Part shown: positions 60,986-64,000 of the stretch, piece after piece
How the letters are laid out: each line of letters starts with the position of its first letter
Position numbering within the stretch: the stretch's first letter is position 1
Assembly (NCBI GenBank): GCA_946807835.1
Contig: OX327684.1
Span: 34,098,501 to 34,162,500 of the forward strand
Length of the DNA: 64,000 nucleotides
Direction of reading: 5' to 3'
DNA from: Ailanthus altissimus
Lineage: Eukaryota > Streptophyta > Magnoliopsida > Sapindales > Simaroubaceae
The notes under the pieces: generated by a model
What the model saw: the letters and a program-made list of their open reading frames with translations, nothing else
What the model was told of the DNA's origin: nothing
Databases searched by the model: none
Program-made: the position numbers and the translations under genes

Positions 60986-63479
60986 AAAATAATCCTTATA
61001 TATATTTTTATTAAGAAAATATGACTAAATAAATTAAAGCCCCTCTAAAAAGGCTACTTTTAATTAAACCTTTTACTTTACTTTCTGACTTCTATGATCT
61101 AATAATAATTGTTTCAGAAAAAAAAAATATGATAATAATAATTCAATCAATAATGTTACACATACTAAATTTATATTTTAAATTTATTTATTTTAAATAA
61201 GATGTTAAATAACTATTAAGTGATTAATTTTTATAAATTTATAAATTATTTATTATATAATTTTTTTACTCAATAATTATTTGAGATCCCATTTAAAATA
61301 TAATAAATAATTTAAAAATTATAATATTACTATAATTTAATAACGCTCGTGATCATGCATTGACTGAAGCTGACTTCATTGGTGGGCATCCGTTATGCGT
61401 CGGCTTTTCTAATTTGTAAGCCCATCACAACAAGATATCCCAATTAGGCAAACGGGGCAGTTTTTGGGCCATACCTAAGCCTTCTCAATCTGATCAAAAC
61501 AAATGCACCCTAGCATCCCAACCCCAGGCCCATCCATTCAGCACCCAATCAAATCCAGATATCATTTGATACGATTTCAACCCAAAGGCCGAACCATATC
61601 TCTCTATTTTTGCATTATCTCTGCCTATATATATATATATTCAAAGGTTTTAAAAAAATTATTTTTTTTACCTATTTTGTACTATATGACTTATTGTTTG
61701 ACTATAATGAATAAAAACATTTTTAATATCCTAAAACGTAATTGTATGAATAATTCTCCAGAGAAAATGAAAAGAGTATTTTCTTCTTTATGTATATATA
61801 TGTACCACGGACTATTTCAAACCTAACCTTCATCTTAATTACTACTTTCGTTTTTTAATTGTTTTTCACCAATAATGAATATGAGAGCATGCAAAGCAAG
61901 CAAGGTTGCAGTCCATACAATTGAGTGGATACAAACTATAAACATGTCCGCATCAAAATCACAATTTTTTTTTTTAAAAAAAAATGTAGAGAAGCTTAAG
62001 ATAGAGACTAAAGAGTAGATAAAACCCACCAAAATGACATGGTTCAAAAATCCAAATCAAGAGTCAAAGAAGTAGAAGCCCACACTGGAAAGAAGATAAG
62101 ATAATACTTAAAATAGTTGGGGTTGTGTGGGCGAGCACGCATGGCTGAGAGTGAAGGAGGAGACAGAGATCAAACATTTGGGATATGCATTGGGTCCCTC
62201 GACATTTTGTTTAAGCATTAGCCCCCCTTGTAATGAAATTTCATCAACATACACAGAAAACTCTTTTCTTTATTTCACATCAAACCTTTATATTAAAGCT
62301 ATGTTATGTATATTTCCCATGGATATAGTGGTTGCACCAAACACCTTATTACCTAACCTATGTCTATAATACGACTCTTGTTATATTTAAATATTCTCCC
62401 ACACGAGGTGCCGTAAAATCAAATCTCTAAAACCCTCTCCCTGAGATTTTAAGTAAAGGAGATAAATTTTAGAGTAAGAAAACCATATCAAATAACCACC
62501 AAGTGTGGAGAGTTGGTTTTTTTTTTTTTTTTTGCTCAATATTAAATATGATTTAATTGAGTTTCTTTAATTATTTAAGTTGTTTGTTTTTATAATTTTA
62601 CAAGAATTTTACGTTAATTTTGATTTAGTATATTATTTTTTCTAACTTTGACTTAACATTAAAAAATATTTATATTTAAATAATAAATAAATAAATGATT
62701 CAAATTTAACCATTTAACCGTATTCAGCTTTTATTTCAATTGGATTAAATTCACAATTCAATAAAAATAAATGAATACTACCTAAGTTTTTACTCATAGG
62801 ACCCACGAATTAAAGAGACAAATCTTATCTCTAGATATAGGGGAGTTCACGTGAGGGAGAAGGGGGAGCGGAGGCACTTGGGCCAGGAGTGTCTTGGCGC
62901 GGGAAGGCACAGCAAAGATCTTAAAACGGCCAGCTTGGGATTTAATGTTGATGGCACATTGGCATTGCAGGTGTCATGAACCTCGAGCCTCAACAATCAA
63001 AGCCACCCACGATGGTTTGCTGGTTGGCAAGGGTTCGCACCACCGACGATATTTGTCTCCTCTCGCTGGCCTACCACTTTCATTTTCCATTAACCTCCTC
63101 TCACTCTCCGCGTCCTCACATCGTCCTCTTTCCATTATCATCGCCTCTCAAGTGGACTTACCCCACCCATTTGGTTGTAAGGCTCCCACTGTTTATTTGG
63201 AGCTTCTTCTTTATTTACTTTCTTTCTATTTATTTATTTATTTATTTTTACAGGGTTCATAAACCGATGTACTTTTTTTTTGTTAAGAAGAAATTGATTT
63301 TTCATAACATATATGCTAAATTATGTCTGAAAGTTTAAAATAAATATTGCGCGACGATGCACTATTTCATCACTTTTTGTCCATGATCAAGCAACATTAA
63401 AATGCGGGACACGAAATATGCTCCTGGTATGGCCACTGCATACTAGGATCAAATGATTAGAAAATTAACTCATTTTTTA
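60986..63479. other. Intergenic DNA, no supported gene
   Basis: AT-rich with (TA)n at 61626-61640 and poly-T at 62516-62534. A stretch of higher GC at 62840-63200 carries overlapping open frames (62894-63262, 62976-63338) but no recognisable domain. It is followed by a (TTTA)n run at 63226-63247. It could be an exon of an unknown gene or transposon text. Confidence 0.4.
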
Positions 63480-64000
63480 TTTCTCTATGCATCTAAAAAT
63501 GTTGTCAAAATTTAATAATTTAAAATTAAATTTAAATTTGATTTTGAATTTGAAATTAATAAAGAATTGATACAAAGTTGATTACATATCGAAAGTATAA
63601 AAATAAGACAAAAAAGGAGAATTGAAAATAAGGAAAAGCGAAAAAATGCAATAAAATGTCTTCTTCAAACTTTTGTGCTACGACAGTTTTGGAAAAGTGC
63701 ATTTTTTAGGTTTGACTTAATTTATTTAAGTTAATTTTGAATATTTTTTTTATGTATACTTTCATTCTAACAAAAATTATGATTTTTAGAAACATCTTAG
63801 AGTTTATATAAATTATTACAAACCCATTAGAATAATAACGCATTAATAAAAGAAAATATATAATTTAGAAAATTTTAGGGTACTAGGTATATGTAAGAGC
63901 GTCATATGAGTGATTGAGTATTAAGTGTGCAAGATAGTATTGATTAAAAATTTTTTGTCAGAGATTACTTATTGATATATTTATTGAGAGTTTTTTGTGT
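63480..64000 (+). repeat. LTR copy of the 29-31 kb family, cut by the window end
   Basis: Starts with AAATTTAATAATTTAAAATTAAATTT and has the same order of words as 29175-29270 and 30340-30450. From 63880 it matches 30700-30900: GTAAGAG, CATATG.G.AGTATT..GTGTGCAAGA, TTGA..A.TTTTTT. Continues past the end of the window. Confidence 0.6.

Noticed and set aside
61503..61826. 107-codon frame upstream of RIC1
   Set aside because: AT-rich with a (TA)n run, no domain, no splice context.
62894..63338. Two overlapping frames of about 120 codons in a GC-richer stretch
   Set aside because: They overlap in different frames and run into a (TTTA)n repeat. No family was recognised, so listed only as intergenic.

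Overview
The window is nuclear DNA from a flowering plant. The genes have GT-AG introns, the intergenic DNA is AT-rich, and there are many Ty1-copia LTR retroelements. All gene families are typical of eudicots. A woody eudicot such as Citrus is my guess, but nothing in the sequence proves the genus.

Layout. 1-4742 is a nested pair of copia-type elements on the minus strand: a gag/protease/integrase fragment with its 5' LTR, cut by the LTR of a second element. 5384-8600 holds an intact BYPASS1 (BPS1)-like gene whose coding region is a single exon behind a 5'UTR intron. 9500-15000 contains two decayed paralogous units; the first ends in a recognisable BPS1 3' fragment. 16214-19848 is a six-exon group B MAP kinase (MPK4 type, TEY loop). 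Facing it at 20480-22758 is a six-exon GH28 polygalacturonase on the minus strand. 22830-31700 is mostly repeats: two related leader-like sequences, several copies of one LTR family, and a GT31-like (DUF604) glycosyltransferase pseudogene at 27788-32557. 33008-34435 encodes a secreted/membrane malectin-like receptor that stops just after its membrane segment and has no kinase. 34440-37800 is repeat-rich. 38130-43238 is an eight-exon ferric reduction oxidase of FRO2 type. 44686-59864 (minus) is a 23-exon RIC1 homologue, the Rab6-GEF partner. Its intron 11 carries a 4.65-kb antisense copia element with a perfect 5-bp target duplication, and a later intron carries a MITE-like element. 59865-64000 has no supported gene but holds a tandem repeat, a nested inverted repeat next to the RIC1 start, and LTR remnants.

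The genes form no pathway cluster; this is ordinary gene-plus-transposon plant DNA. I assembled the exons by hand from splice sites, reading frame and family similarity. Every junction in the four multi-exon genes keeps frame, giving proteins of 375 aa (MAPK), 481 aa (GH28), 713 aa (FRO) and 1124 aa (RIC1). I found no convincing new multi-gene system. The most interesting points are the kinase-less malectin receptor, the decaying BPS1 duplication, the nested palindromic stem at the RIC1 promoter, and the LTR with an expanded internal repeat.
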